Assembly (NCBI GenBank): GCA_029561105.1
Contig: JAKQJQ010000326.1
Coordinates: 1-50,008 of the forward strand
DNA: 50,008 nt
Source: Bacteroidota bacterium
GTDB lineage: Bacteria > Bacteroidota > Bacteroidia > Flavobacteriales > Flavobacteriaceae
Reading direction: 5' to 3'
Every line of letters starts with the position of its first letter. The first letter of the stretch is position 1. The translations under genes and the position numbers were made by a program. Of this stretch, positions 40,130-48,823 are shown in pieces. A model generated the notes under the pieces. The model was not told where the DNA came from. It worked only from the letters and a program-made list of their open reading frames with translations, and did no database searches.

Positions 40130-40555
40130 CTACTTCTGCATCTTAAAAAAATAATCGGCCGAGTGTTTACCACCTCCATAAACGAGGAAAAACAAGCAAG
40201 CTACAAGGGTTGCGGTGGCTATCAGAAGATTGGGGATTTGCATCACACCGATGAAATTAATGACAACCGCACCTACCAAAATGGGGAGTTGGGCTATAAT
40301 CGCCCAGCGTGTCAATAAGCCCACAGCAATCATGACACCGCCCATAATGTGGGCAGCGGCGATGTAATGGAAAGTAAGCATACCGCCAGGAATATTGCTC
40401 AGCGGCGACAACAGATCAACGAGATATTGGCTGTTGGTGACAAACGAAGTTCCCTTGACAAACAAAAAGACACCCAGTGCAATACGCAACAAATCCATTG
40501 CGTAATACGAATGCGCATTGGCCCATTTGTTCAAACCTTTTACAGATGTTTCCAT
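40130..40555 (-). CDS. DoxX-family membrane protein
   Basis: This 141-residue protein has four transmembrane segments and the DoxX pattern: YYAMDLLRIALGVFLFVKGTSFV in the first helix, FHYIAAAHIMGGVMIAVGLLTRWAII in the middle, and LLIATATLVACLFFLVYGGGKHSADYFF at the end. DoxX proteins are linked to thiosulfate:quinone oxidoreductase or oxidative stress complexes in some species, but most are of unknown function. It is transcribed alone on the minus strand. Confidence 0.85.
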   Translation of the reverse strand: METSVKGLNKWANAHSYYAMDLLRIALGVFLFVKGTSFVTNSQYLVDLLSPLSNIPGGMLTFHYIAAAHIMGGVMIAVGLLTRWAIIAQLPILVGAVVINFIGVMQIPNLLIATATLVACLFFLVYGGGKHSADYFFKMQK

Positions 40556-40648
40556 AATGCTTATTTTTAGAAATTACAATCTAAGTTACTATAAATAAGC
40601 CAGATATATAGAAAACGTGCGTTAAAAAATTGAATCCACTCGAGCGGT

Positions 40649-42262
40649 TTAAAACCGCGAAACATTAATGTAGAAATCCTGGTCAAGTACCTTAACCTGG
40701 GATAATTTTGAGACCGACATCTGCGACGCAGTCCATTCGTTGGTGGGCTCAATCCTGATTTTTTTACCCTTTACCACAATGTCAACGGGCATGTTGAAGC
40801 TTTTTTCATCAGCGCGCCAGCGGTATTGCAATTTGTTCTTCTTTACGCGGATATCAAGCGTCGGAATTCCCGTATACCGTAAGTATTGATTGAAAATAGG
40901 GGTGAGGTCGAGCCCGCTCTCGGTATTGAAGAACGCCACGACAGTTTGGGTGTCGATGATCTGATGCCGGTAAGTCTCTGCGTATTTGAGCAACATGGGC
41001 CACCATTTGGCGTCGCCGATAACATGATGCAGGGTATGGAGCAGCAATGCACCTTTGGGGTACATATCGCCCGAACCTTCTTTATTCACACCATAAGGGC
41101 CAATAATCGGCTCGTCGTTCTGTACATTCTGCTTCATGCCGTTGATGTATTCGCTCGCTTTTTCGGGTCCGTACAGGCAATCTACGAAAACACATTCGCT
41201 GTACATGGTAAAGGCTTCGTGGATCCACATGTCGGCGATGTCCATAGAGGTGATGCTGTTGCCAAACCATTCGTGCCCACTTTCGTGGACGATGATGTAG
41301 TCAAAGTTCATCCCGATGCCGCTGCTCGACAGGTCGTGCCCCAAATAGCCGTTCTGGTAATGGTTGCCATAGGCCACGGCGCTTTGGTGTTCCATGCCCA
41401 GGTATGGCGTTTCTACGAGTTTGTAACCGTCCTGGGTGAACGGGTATTTCCCAAACCGCGACTGGAAACAATCCATCATGGGTTTGACCAGCTCAAAATG
41501 CTTTCTCGCCTTGGTTTCGTTGTCGCGCAGTACATAATAATCGAGGTCGAGGCCTTTGTAGTTTTCGCCAAAATGCACATAGTCGGCAATGTTGACGGTG
41601 ATGTCGTAATTGTTGATGGGGCTTTTGACTTCCCAGTCCCAACGCGTATATCCGTTGTTTAGGTCTTGTGAACCCAGCAACCTGCCGTTGGATACATTCA
41701 CCAGGCCGTTGGGTACCGCCACTTTGATTGTTGCGCCCTTATCGGGTTCATCGGTCTGTGAATCCTTGCACGGAAACCACAGGCTGGCACCGGTGCCTTG
41801 TACGGCTACGGCAATCCAGTCTTTGCCGTTGCTGTCCTTGCTAAAAACAAAACCGCCATCCCAAGGCGCGCGCTTGGCCACCAAAGGATTCCCCGAATAA
41901 TAGAAACGGATTTTTTGCTCACTGCCTATTTTCAAGGATTCCGGGAAATCGATAAAAACCGCATCGAACGCGCGTGTGGCCTTCAATCTTTTGCCGTTGC
42001 AAATGATGCTGTCGATGGTCATATTCGCAAACAGATCCACCTGGATGCGGCTGGTGTGATCTGCCACCTTAAAGGTGATCTCATTGAAACCCACGATTGA
42101 TCTTTGTTTCGGGTCTATTTTGATATCGAGGTCGTAACGCAATACGTCATAGCAAGTCCTTTCAATCCGCAAGCCGCCTTGCAACGAATCGCGGCTTGTA
42201 TAGGTTTGCGCCGATGCCTGCAGGCCAGCCAGTAAAACGAACAGTAGGAGTTTTTCTTTCAT
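40649..42262 (-). CDS. M1-family aminopeptidase
   Basis: This 537-residue zinc metallopeptidase has a signal peptide (KLLLFVLLAGLQASAQ) and an N-terminal beta domain (LDIKIDPKQRSIVGFNEITF). The gluzincin core has zinc site HESGH in IIVHESGHEWFGNSI, the third ligand Glu in MWIHEAFTMYSE, and substrate-binding GMEHQSAVAYG, the equivalent of the GxMEN motif with His in place of Asn. It is probably periplasmic or secreted and removes N-terminal residues. The S41 peptidase gene lies five bases upstream on the same strand, so they form an operon. The start at 42262 is set by the signal peptide. Confidence 0.92.
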   Translation of the reverse strand: MKEKLLLFVLLAGLQASAQTYTSRDSLQGGLRIERTCYDVLRYDLDIKIDPKQRSIVGFNEITFKVADHTSRIQVDLFANMTIDSIICNGKRLKATRAFDAVFIDFPESLKIGSEQKIRFYYSGNPLVAKRAPWDGGFVFSKDSNGKDWIAVAVQGTGASLWFPCKDSQTDEPDKGATIKVAVPNGLVNVSNGRLLGSQDLNNGYTRWDWEVKSPINNYDITVNIADYVHFGENYKGLDLDYYVLRDNETKARKHFELVKPMMDCFQSRFGKYPFTQDGYKLVETPYLGMEHQSAVAYGNHYQNGYLGHDLSSSGIGMNFDYIIVHESGHEWFGNSITSMDIADMWIHEAFTMYSECVFVDCLYGPEKASEYINGMKQNVQNDEPIIGPYGVNKEGSGDMYPKGALLLHTLHHVIGDAKWWPMLLKYAETYRHQIIDTQTVVAFFNTESGLDLTPIFNQYLRYTGIPTLDIRVKKNKLQYRWRADEKSFNMPVDIVVKGKKIRIEPTNEWTASQMSVSKLSQVKVLDQDFYINVSRF

Positions 42263-42267
42263 CGGAT

Positions 42268-43863
42268 TTATTTGTTGGCGGCGGTATCGGCTGCGGGTTT
42301 GGTTTTGATGTCGTTCAAGACCCATTCCATTTCGGGGTCGCGCGCTGCGATCCGGTCGGCAATGGTGGGGATGATTTCCTTATCGGGGAAAATACCACGC
42401 CCGTGTTGCTCGGTCTTGTAATGCGGCGCGATGAACACGAGACCTACGCGGATCTTGATGCCCGATGCCGGTAGTTCAATATTGGGCATTATACCGGCCA
42501 CGCTGCCATTATAGGTGCCCCCGGTTTCTTCGCCCACAAAATAGGCACGTTTAGAACCCTTTAAATTAGACGATAAGATACACGATGCCGAGAAACTCCC
42601 ACCGTTGATCAAGACGTAGACTTTGCCTTTGAAAGCGTCAGCTTGGATCTTTTTGGGTTTCGAATTCATTGCATAGCTATATTTGTCGCCCCGTTTGCGG
42701 ACTTTAAAAAAAGTGTAAGTGTAAACGAAAGGCGCGGCGATTGCCTTTGCGGCGCCAAGCACGATGCCGCCGCCTTTAAAGTAGGGCATATTGGCCATGA
42801 GGCTGGTTTTTGATACCACTTCGGACTCGTCTATAAATACAAAAGTAGTATCGGCCAGATAGGAGTACAGGTCGGCGATTTCATAAAGCCTGCCGCCGCC
42901 ATTGTCGCGAAGGTCGAGGATCAATGCCTTTGAATGGTGTTCCTTTATTTTTTTGAAGCTCTCTTCATAAAACGGACCCGGCGTTCCCTTGGTGAAACCA
43001 CGAATTTTCATCACGGCAACGCTGCTGTCGGCTTCCATAAATCGCAGGTTGCGGTTGTAGCGTTTAGACAGTTCGTCGTAGCCGTTGTAGCTTTTCTTTT
43101 TACTGAGCGCCCTGCGGTCGGCTTTCTGTTTGGCGATTTCGGCCTTGGTTAAAATCCTGGCGTTTTTCTTCCCGGTTCCCGTGGTATCGGCGATGCGCCT
43201 TTTGATGGTGGCGGTTTTGAGGCTGTCCTTGAACCTGAAATCCAATTGCAGCGCATCCTTGAGGCCGTGTTTGTAGGAATAAAAGGTTGAGAATCTTGTG
43301 CCGGCAAAGTTCTTTTTCAAAGTGGTATTGAAACCATCGGAGGTGTAATATTTGTCGTATTCATTGATAATTTCTAGCGGACTCTCGCCGTTGATGGCCA
43401 CGATTTCGGATCCCGGCTTGATGGATTTGTCGTAAGACTTGTTATTGACGACAATGAGCTTGCCGCTGTTGTATTCCAAATCGAATTGCTGCAACGGCGC
43501 GACGCCTACTTTTTTGATCGAATCGTACTGTTTCTTGGTGTATTCGCGCACTGGCGGATAGACATACATATGGCCTTCGCGCACAGCACAAACTACCGGA
43601 CTTATTTTTTTATGGAACTCGAGGCTTGTCATGGGTTGCGTAATGGTTGCCCTAAGGCTGTCGAATTTGCGGTCGAGCTCTTTTTTGCTGATGTACCAAT
43701 ACAAATTGGGGTGAAGTTTCTCGAGTTTGCGTTGGGTGTAGGTGACATCGGCTTGCAGTTTTTCGGGGGGAATCAGGTCTGCGAGACACGCATTGTTTTT
43801 TTTGACCGAAGAACACCCGGCGAGGAACAACAGGGATACCGAGTAGAGAATAAACTTGTTCAT
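42268..43863 (-). CDS. S41-family peptidase lipoprotein
   Basis: This 531-residue protein has a lipoprotein signal (SVSLLFLAGC, Cys17) and a helical N-terminal region. A PDZ-like segment follows (KPGSEIVAINGESPLEIINEYDKYY, about residue 122). Its C-terminal S41 domain contains LILDLRDNGGGRLYEIADLYSYL and the probable nucleophile Ser in INGGSFSASCILSSNLKG. It resembles tail-specific/CtpA-like proteases and should face the periplasm or cell surface. A basic insert around residue 240-280 (KKNARILTKAEIAKQKADRR) is unusual. It is followed after five bases by the M1 peptidase gene. Confidence 0.9.
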   Translation of the reverse strand: MNKFILYSVSLLFLAGCSSVKKNNACLADLIPPEKLQADVTYTQRKLEKLHPNLYWYISKKELDRKFDSLRATITQPMTSLEFHKKISPVVCAVREGHMYVYPPVREYTKKQYDSIKKVGVAPLQQFDLEYNSGKLIVVNNKSYDKSIKPGSEIVAINGESPLEIINEYDKYYTSDGFNTTLKKNFAGTRFSTFYSYKHGLKDALQLDFRFKDSLKTATIKRRIADTTGTGKKNARILTKAEIAKQKADRRALSKKKSYNGYDELSKRYNRNLRFMEADSSVAVMKIRGFTKGTPGPFYEESFKKIKEHHSKALILDLRDNGGGRLYEIADLYSYLADTTFVFIDESEVVSKTSLMANMPYFKGGGIVLGAAKAIAAPFVYTYTFFKVRKRGDKYSYAMNSKPKKIQADAFKGKVYVLINGGSFSASCILSSNLKGSKRAYFVGEETGGTYNGSVAGIMPNIELPASGIKIRVGLVFIAPHYKTEQHGRGIFPDKEIIPTIADRIAARDPEMEWVLNDIKTKPAADTAANK

Positions 43864-43887
43864 GGTGTTGCGTTAGAGTTGAGCTAA

Positions 43888-43970
43888 ATGTGCGACAGGG
43901 ATGGCAGCGGCAGCCCGCAGCCCTTTTTGGGCGAGGACTACAGCGTACAGCCCGGCCGTTCGCCCCGAAA
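43888..43970 (+). repeat. Intergenic repeat, diverged copy D
   Basis: CGACAGGGATGGCAGCGGCA, then CCCTTTTTGGGCGAGG and ACTACAGCGTACAGCCCGG, keep the GCAGCGGCA, CCTTTTT and ACAGCG landmarks of copies A-C, with a changed outer part and a GC-rich loop. It lies between the acyl-CoA carboxylase and S41 genes and has no word tract beside it. Confidence 0.55.
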
Positions 43971-43994
43971 ATTAGTAAAAAATTGCGCGATTTG

Positions 43995-45623
43995 TTACAC
44001 CTGGATCACGCCAAGGTTGAATTTTTTCTCGATTGGAGCGTGGTTGGCCGCCTCGATCCCCATAGAAATCCAGGTTCTTGTATCGAGCGGGTCGATGATG
44101 GCGTCGGTCCAGAGGCGTGCGGCAGCGTAGTACGGGGACACCTGCGCATCGTAACGCGCCTTGATTTTGTCGAACAATTCCTGCTCGGTTTTCTCGTCTA
44201 CCACGGCACCTTTGGCCTTGAGTGAGGAGGCTTCTATTTGGGCGAGTACTTTTGCGGCCTGGGTTCCGCCCATGACGGCGAGTTCGGCACTGGGCCAGGC
44301 AAAAATCAGTTGTGGGTCGTAGGCCTTGCCGCACATGGCATAATTGCCCGCGCCGTAAGAGTTGCCAATCACTACCGTAAATTTTGGTACGACCGAATTG
44401 GATACCGCGTTGACCATCTTAGCGCCGTCCTTGATAATGCCGCCATGCTCGCTTTTAGAGCCCACCATGAATCCGGTGACATCCTGCAAAAATACAAGCG
44501 GGATTTTTTTCTGGTTGCAGTTCGCGATGAAACGCGTGGCTTTGTCGGCAGAGTCGGAGTAGATTACGCCACCGAGCTGCATCTCGCCCTTCTTGGATTT
44601 AACAACCTTGCGTTGGTTGGCCACGATGCCCACCGCCCAACCGTCTATACGGGCGTAACAGGTGATGATGGTTTGGCCGTAACCGGCTTTGTATTCGTCG
44701 TACTCTGAGTTGTCCACGAGACGCTTGATGATCTCGGTCATATCGTATTGGTCGGCTCGGGATTTGGGGAGGATGCCGTAGATGTCGGATTCGGGCAATG
44801 CGGGTTTTTGGGGTTTTTCACGGTTGAAGCCTGCTTTTTCATAGTCGCCTATCTTGCCCACGATGTTTTTGATGGTGTCTAGCGCGTCCTTGTCATCCTT
44901 AGCCTTGTAATCGGTCACACCCGAAATTTCGCAATGCGTCGTGGCGCCGCCCAGGGTTTCGTTGTCTATGTTTTCACCGATGGCAGCTTTCACGAGGTAC
45001 GATCCTGCGAGGAAAATGCTTCCGGTTTTGTCTACAATCAGGGCTTCATCGCTCATGATGGGCAGGTAAGCGCCGCCAGCCACACAGCTCCCCATGACGG
45101 CTGCGATTTGGGTGATGCCCATAGACGACATGATGGCGTTATTGCGAAAGATGCGCCCAAAGTGTTCCTTGTCTGGGAAAATCTCGTCCTGCATGGGCAG
45201 ATACACCCCGGCGCTGTCTACAAGGTAAATGATAGGTAAGCGGTTCTCCATGGCGATTTCCTGCGCGCGCAGGTTTTTCTTTCCGGTAATGGGGAACCAG
45301 GCGCCCGCTTTTACCGTGGCGTCGTTGGCCACCACGATACATTGTTTGCCTTTGATGTAGCCGATTTTGATCACCACGCCACCCGACGGACAGCCACCGT
45401 GTTCGGCGTACATGCCATCGCCGGCAAAAGCACCGATCTCAATGCTTTTTGACTTGGCATCGAGCAGGTAGTCGATGCGTTCGCGCGCGGTCATCTTGCC
45501 TTCGGCGTGCAGTTTCTCGATGCGTTTTTCGCCACCACCGAGTTTGACCTTGGCGAGTTTCTGTTTGAAATCGGAGAGGGAAAGTTTATTGAAGTCTTCG
45601 TTTTTGTTGAAGTTGATGTCCAT
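43995..45623 (-). CDS. Acyl-CoA carboxylase carboxyltransferase (beta) subunit
   Basis: This 542-residue protein is the biotin-dependent carboxyltransferase subunit of an acyl-CoA carboxylase. The paired crotonase-fold halves are visible: SGGVVIKIGYIKGKQCIVVANDATVKAG and GSCVAGGAYLPIMSDEALIV in the N-half; VFLQDVTGFMVGSKSEHGGIIKDGAKMVNAV and GNSYGAGNYAMCGKAYDP in the C-half. The VYLPMQDEIFPDKEHFGRIF stretch is closest to methylcrotonyl-CoA carboxylase beta subunits, so leucine or isoprenoid breakdown is a likely use, but propionyl-CoA carboxylase is not excluded. No biotin carboxylase subunit gene is adjacent. Confidence 0.9.
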   Translation of the reverse strand: MDINFNKNEDFNKLSLSDFKQKLAKVKLGGGEKRIEKLHAEGKMTARERIDYLLDAKSKSIEIGAFAGDGMYAEHGGCPSGGVVIKIGYIKGKQCIVVANDATVKAGAWFPITGKKNLRAQEIAMENRLPIIYLVDSAGVYLPMQDEIFPDKEHFGRIFRNNAIMSSMGITQIAAVMGSCVAGGAYLPIMSDEALIVDKTGSIFLAGSYLVKAAIGENIDNETLGGATTHCEISGVTDYKAKDDKDALDTIKNIVGKIGDYEKAGFNREKPQKPALPESDIYGILPKSRADQYDMTEIIKRLVDNSEYDEYKAGYGQTIITCYARIDGWAVGIVANQRKVVKSKKGEMQLGGVIYSDSADKATRFIANCNQKKIPLVFLQDVTGFMVGSKSEHGGIIKDGAKMVNAVSNSVVPKFTVVIGNSYGAGNYAMCGKAYDPQLIFAWPSAELAVMGGTQAAKVLAQIEASSLKAKGAVVDEKTEQELFDKIKARYDAQVSPYYAAARLWTDAIIDPLDTRTWISMGIEAANHAPIEKKFNLGVIQV

Positions 45624-45781
45624 AAAAATTGGTTGTAAAAAGATCGTTGTGTTTGCGGGTGTAAGTTAGAATTTTGTTTGTAAATTTCCGACGGCTAAAG
45701 TACGAAAACGATTGAAATAAAAAAGCGAGCGTTTTGCGGTGCGGCATCCAAACGAATTGGGTTTAAACCAAAAAGTTAATA

Positions 45782-45809
45782 TTGGCTTAACATTGGAAGT
45801 TTAACTTTG
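45782..45809 (+). promoter_or_regulatory. Promoter for the DUF47-phosphate transporter operon
   Basis: A TTG (45782-45784), a 17-base spacer and TAACTTTG (45802-45809) match the Bacteroidota promoter consensus closely. The ATG follows 20 bases later. I see no obvious operator in the 205-base divergent gap. Confidence 0.7.
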
Positions 45810-45828
45810 CACCATCAAAAACAAGCTT

Positions 45829-46479
45829 ATGTCTTTTAATCTAAACACCGTTTTCCAGTTCTTGACCCCGAAGGACAAGAAATTTTTTCCATTGTTCAGG
45901 CAATCCACCAAGAACCTGATCCAACTTGCCGAGATCCTGCACGAAGCGGTGAACGCGCCCTTGCAACAGCGCGAGGAGTTGTTCAATAAAATGACCGAGC
46001 TCAACGAGATCGCCGAACAGATTTCGCACAAGACTTACATTGAACTCAACAAAAACTTTATCACCCCGTTTGACCGCGAAGACATTTATTCTTTGGTCAA
46101 TTCATTGGATAACGTTTCGGATTACATCCACGGCGCGTCGAGCCGTATGCGTTTGTACCAGGTAGACAAGATTACCAAATCGATCCGTAAACTCACCGAA
46201 ATCAACCTCGAAGCCTGCCAACATCTTGACATCGCCATCAAGGAACTCGAGAATTTCAAGAACATGAAAAAGGTGATCGAATCATGTAACCGCATCAACA
46301 AACTCGAAAGCAAATCAGACAATGTCTACGACAAAGCCGTGTCGGAGCTTTTTGAGAATGAGACCGATGCCAAGAATATCATCAAATACAAAGAAGTACT
46401 CTCGGCGCTTGAAACGGCCACCGACAAATGCAAATCTGCAGCGAGCGTCCTGGAATCGATTGTAGTCAAACATTCCTAA
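45829..46479 (+). CDS. DUF47/PhoU-like regulator of phosphate transport
   Basis: This 216-residue all-helical protein belongs to the PhoU-like DUF47 (YkaA) family: LTPKDKKFFPLFRQSTKNL at the start, EQISHKTYIELNKNFITPFDREDIYSLVNSLDNVSDYIHG in the middle (acidic metal-binding motifs typical of PhoU), and KESDNVYDKA-like repeat KLESKSDNVYDKAVSEL later. These proteins are thought to control the partner Pit transporter, whose gene starts 12 bases downstream; the pair forms an operon under a good promoter. Confidence 0.9.
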   Translation: MSFNLNTVFQFLTPKDKKFFPLFRQSTKNLIQLAEILHEAVNAPLQQREELFNKMTELNEIAEQISHKTYIELNKNFITPFDREDIYSLVNSLDNVSDYIHGASSRMRLYQVDKITKSIRKLTEINLEACQHLDIAIKELENFKNMKKVIESCNRINKLESKSDNVYDKAVSELFENETDAKNIIKYKEVLSALETATDKCKSAASVLESIVVKHS

Positions 46480-46491
46480 TAACTTTTTGGT

Positions 46492-47769
46492 ATGGAGTTT
46501 ACGCTACTCATTACAATCATTGTCCTTGCGCTGATTTTTGACTACATCAACGGATTCCACGATGCGGCGAATTCTATCGCAACGGTCGTTTCCACCAAAG
46601 TGCTCACGCCTTTCCAGGCGGTACTTTGGGCTGCTTTCTTTAACTTTTTGGCCTATTGGGTTTTTGGTTTTGGCGTGGCTGATACGGTGGCGAAAACCGC
46701 CCATACCATGGACATCAATCTGATTGTCATCCTGGCTGGGATCATCGCGGCCATTACCTGGAATTTACTCACCTGGTGGCTCGGGATCCCGTCGAGTTCA
46801 TCGCATACGCTCATCGGCGGGTTTGCCGGAGCGGCCATCGCCCACGCGGGTTTTGATTGTGTGGTGTGGTATACGCCGGGTAAAGACGGCGGCATGCCAT
46901 CGGGCGTGTTGATTATCGTTTCGTTTATTGTACTTGCGCCGCTGATCGGGATGTTGGTTTCGTACCTGTTATCGATCTGGCTGCTGCATTCCTCGCGAAA
47001 GATGATTGCACCCAAAATCTGGACAGTCGCCATCATGCTCGCCACCATCGCCTTTGTGTATGCCGAGATGACCTTCGACATCAAGAAACCGCGCTTTGAA
47101 TCACACTTTTGGAGTGTAGCCTGTGAACCGCATAATATCAAATGGTTTTTATTTGCCATTATCATCTGCTCGATCGGTGTTTTCTGCCTGATGTTCAGCT
47201 CGCTGAGCCAGGTGAAAGCTGCTTCAAGACTTAAGAAAATGCAGCTCATTTCGTCGGCGGCGTTTAGTTTGGGTCATGGCGGGAATGACTCGCAAAAGGT
47301 AATGGGAATCATCGCGGCAGCGGTTGCTGTTTACATCCATACCGCCCACGTTGCTCCCGGAACGATGCCGGCTTGGCTGGATGTGGCTTTGCCCGACGGA
47401 GATTACGAAGGGCATATCCCGGGTTGGATCCCATTGGCTTGTTATTCTGTAATCGCATTGGGAACCTTGAGCGGCGGTTGGAAGATCGTCAAAACCATGG
47501 GTTCTAAGATTACCAAAGTGACCCCTTTTGAAGGCGTGGCGGCAGAAACCGCCGGAGCCATCACCTTATTTGCCACCGAGCATTTCAAGATCCCGGTATC
47601 TACCACGCACACCATCACCGGATCAATCATCGGGGTTGGGCTTACCAAAAGGATTTCTGCGGTACGTTGGGGCGTTACGGTGAGTTTGCTTTGGGCGTGG
47701 GTATTGACCATTCCGGTGTCGGCAGTTTTGGCGGCTATCGTTTATTACGTGCTGAGTGCCATCTTATAA
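46492..47769 (+). CDS. Inorganic phosphate transporter (Pit family)
   Basis: This 425-residue membrane protein has about ten transmembrane segments and both PiT signature motifs: DYINGFHDAANSIATVVSTK (residues ~16-35) and, in the C-half, TTHTITGSIIGVGLTKR, with SLGHGGNDSQKVMG as the second copy of the GANDxA-like motif. The SSSHTLIGGF stretch near residue 102 is also typical. It imports phosphate, probably as a metal-phosphate complex with proton or sodium. The large loop (about residues 190-280) is longer than in short Pit proteins. It is the second gene of the operon. Confidence 0.93.
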   Translation: MEFTLLITIIVLALIFDYINGFHDAANSIATVVSTKVLTPFQAVLWAAFFNFLAYWVFGFGVADTVAKTAHTMDINLIVILAGIIAAITWNLLTWWLGIPSSSSHTLIGGFAGAAIAHAGFDCVVWYTPGKDGGMPSGVLIIVSFIVLAPLIGMLVSYLLSIWLLHSSRKMIAPKIWTVAIMLATIAFVYAEMTFDIKKPRFESHFWSVACEPHNIKWFLFAIIICSIGVFCLMFSSLSQVKAASRLKKMQLISSAAFSLGHGGNDSQKVMGIIAAAVAVYIHTAHVAPGTMPAWLDVALPDGDYEGHIPGWIPLACYSVIALGTLSGGWKIVKTMGSKITKVTPFEGVAAETAGAITLFATEHFKIPVSTTHTITGSIIGVGLTKRISAVRWGVTVSLLWAWVLTIPVSAVLAAIVYYVLSAIL

Positions 47770-47786
47770 ACAATATTAAATTACAA

Positions 47787-47818
47787 TGAAAGCTGTCTTT
47801 TTAGGCGGCTTTTTTTGT
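47787..47818 (+). terminator. Intrinsic terminator after the phosphate transporter
   Basis: The 9-bp stem AAAGCTGTC / GGCGGCTTT (47789-47797 with 47804-47812, two G-T pairs) is followed by a T run. Confidence 0.85.
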
Positions 47819-47854
47819 GCGCCGTTCTTAACGAGATTTTAAATGGTACTTTGG

Positions 47855-48073
47855 TTAGTCGTGTTCGCCGTCTTCTATCTTTCCAAAATCGTCATTATCG
47901 AGATAATCATCATCGATGTCCTCGACGTCTTCGGTATCTAATTCGCCCTGGTCATTGTCATACGACAATTTGTTGCGATAGGCGTGTGGGTTGGCGTTTT
48001 GGTTGCGTTGGCTGTCTTCGGCAATCACTTGGGAAGCGGTTTTGCCCATCGACCCGTCTTTTCTAGTTTCCAT
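47855..48073 (-). CDS. Small acidic protein, 72 residues
   Basis: The first ~35 residues are polar and slightly basic (METRKDGSMGKTASQVIAED then SQRNQNANPHAYRNKLSY). The second half is strongly acidic (LDTEDVEDIDDDYLDNDDFG) and ends in GEHD. There is no signal peptide or membrane segment; it should be disordered in part. I place the start at 48073 because the frame upstream of it runs through AT-rich non-coding DNA. Family and role are unknown to me. Confidence 0.65.
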   Translation of the reverse strand: METRKDGSMGKTASQVIAEDSQRNQNANPHAYRNKLSYDNDQGELDTEDVEDIDDDYLDNDDFGKIEDGEHD

Positions 48074-48326
48074 AATCGTTGTATTTAATTCTTTTTTTTT
48101 AAAAGGTTGCTGAAACCCGACTACAAATTTCAGACAAATACTACTGGTTTCGTTACGGGATTGATGTTGTTTTTTATAGTATTTAGCTAAATCGACTTTC
48201 AATAGAAAGACTTTTGGAAATGCATTATTACTGTTTGTGAAAGCTTTCGATTTATTTTCTTTTGTTTGCAAGTTTTCAATATTTTTAATTACTTTCCGTT
48301 CTCTAAAAAAGCTTGTCTTTGCCACA
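48074..48326. other. AT-rich divergent intergenic region, no clear elements
   Basis: The 253 bases between the divergent acidic-protein gene and the secreted hypothetical gene contain many T and A runs. I see no word tract, no copy of the intergenic repeat, no convincing hairpin and no clear TAnnTTTG box. Confidence 0.5.
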
Positions 48327-48818
48327 ATGAAATTTTTGCTGCACCTACTGTTATTTTTTTGCTCTCTCGGATATGCCCAACAAATGGCAGTACCAGAGGC
48401 CAATCACTTTGGTATGTCTGCACCGTCTACTACTAGCGTTTTGTTAAAAAAGGAAGATTTCAAACTGTTGGATGGTAGGATGTGCGTTGTCGATTTTCCT
48501 TGTAAAATAAGTAATGAGAAGGACTGTCTTATCGTTTTGATAAGCGTGGTTTGCCAACAAAATATGTTCGAGAAAGTTGGAGTGGAGAAAATCAACGACA
48601 TGATCCTGCAAGCCGATGAAAAAGTGCGGTACTCACTCAAAACCAACCATCTTTATCTGCCCAGGGAAATCAGGATGGCTTATATTCCCGATTCGCACGA
48701 TTGGAGCCTCACCAACTCCTTTTCTGAGCAAGATCAACAAGGAACTGTAATTGAGAGGCTTCTAGCAGTAGATTTTGACGCAGACGGCAAGTTTGCCATT
48801 ATGAAGCGCATATTGTAG
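48327..48818 (+). CDS. Secreted hypothetical protein, 163 residues
   Basis: I do not recognise a family. A signal peptide (MKFLLHLLLFFCSLGYAQ, cleavage near residue 18) is followed by a mature part of ~145 residues with LLDGRMCVVDFPCKISNEKD and LIVLISVVCQQNMFEKVGVE, so two or three Cys could form a disulfide. A helical section ends it. It has no lipobox and no type IX sorting domain, so it should be periplasmic. The start at 48327 is set by the signal peptide. The stop is five bases from the convergent mnmE stop. Confidence 0.7.
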   Translation: MKFLLHLLLFFCSLGYAQQMAVPEANHFGMSAPSTTSVLLKKEDFKLLDGRMCVVDFPCKISNEKDCLIVLISVVCQQNMFEKVGVEKINDMILQADEKVRYSLKTNHLYLPREIRMAYIPDSHDWSLTNSFSEQDQQGTVIERLLAVDFDADGKFAIMKRIL

Positions 48819-48823
48819 TTTGG

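Noticed and set aside
40886..41662. Plus-strand open frame of 258 codons
   Set aside because: It is antisense to the well-supported M1 peptidase, has no recognisable domain, and arises from the codon pattern of the real gene.
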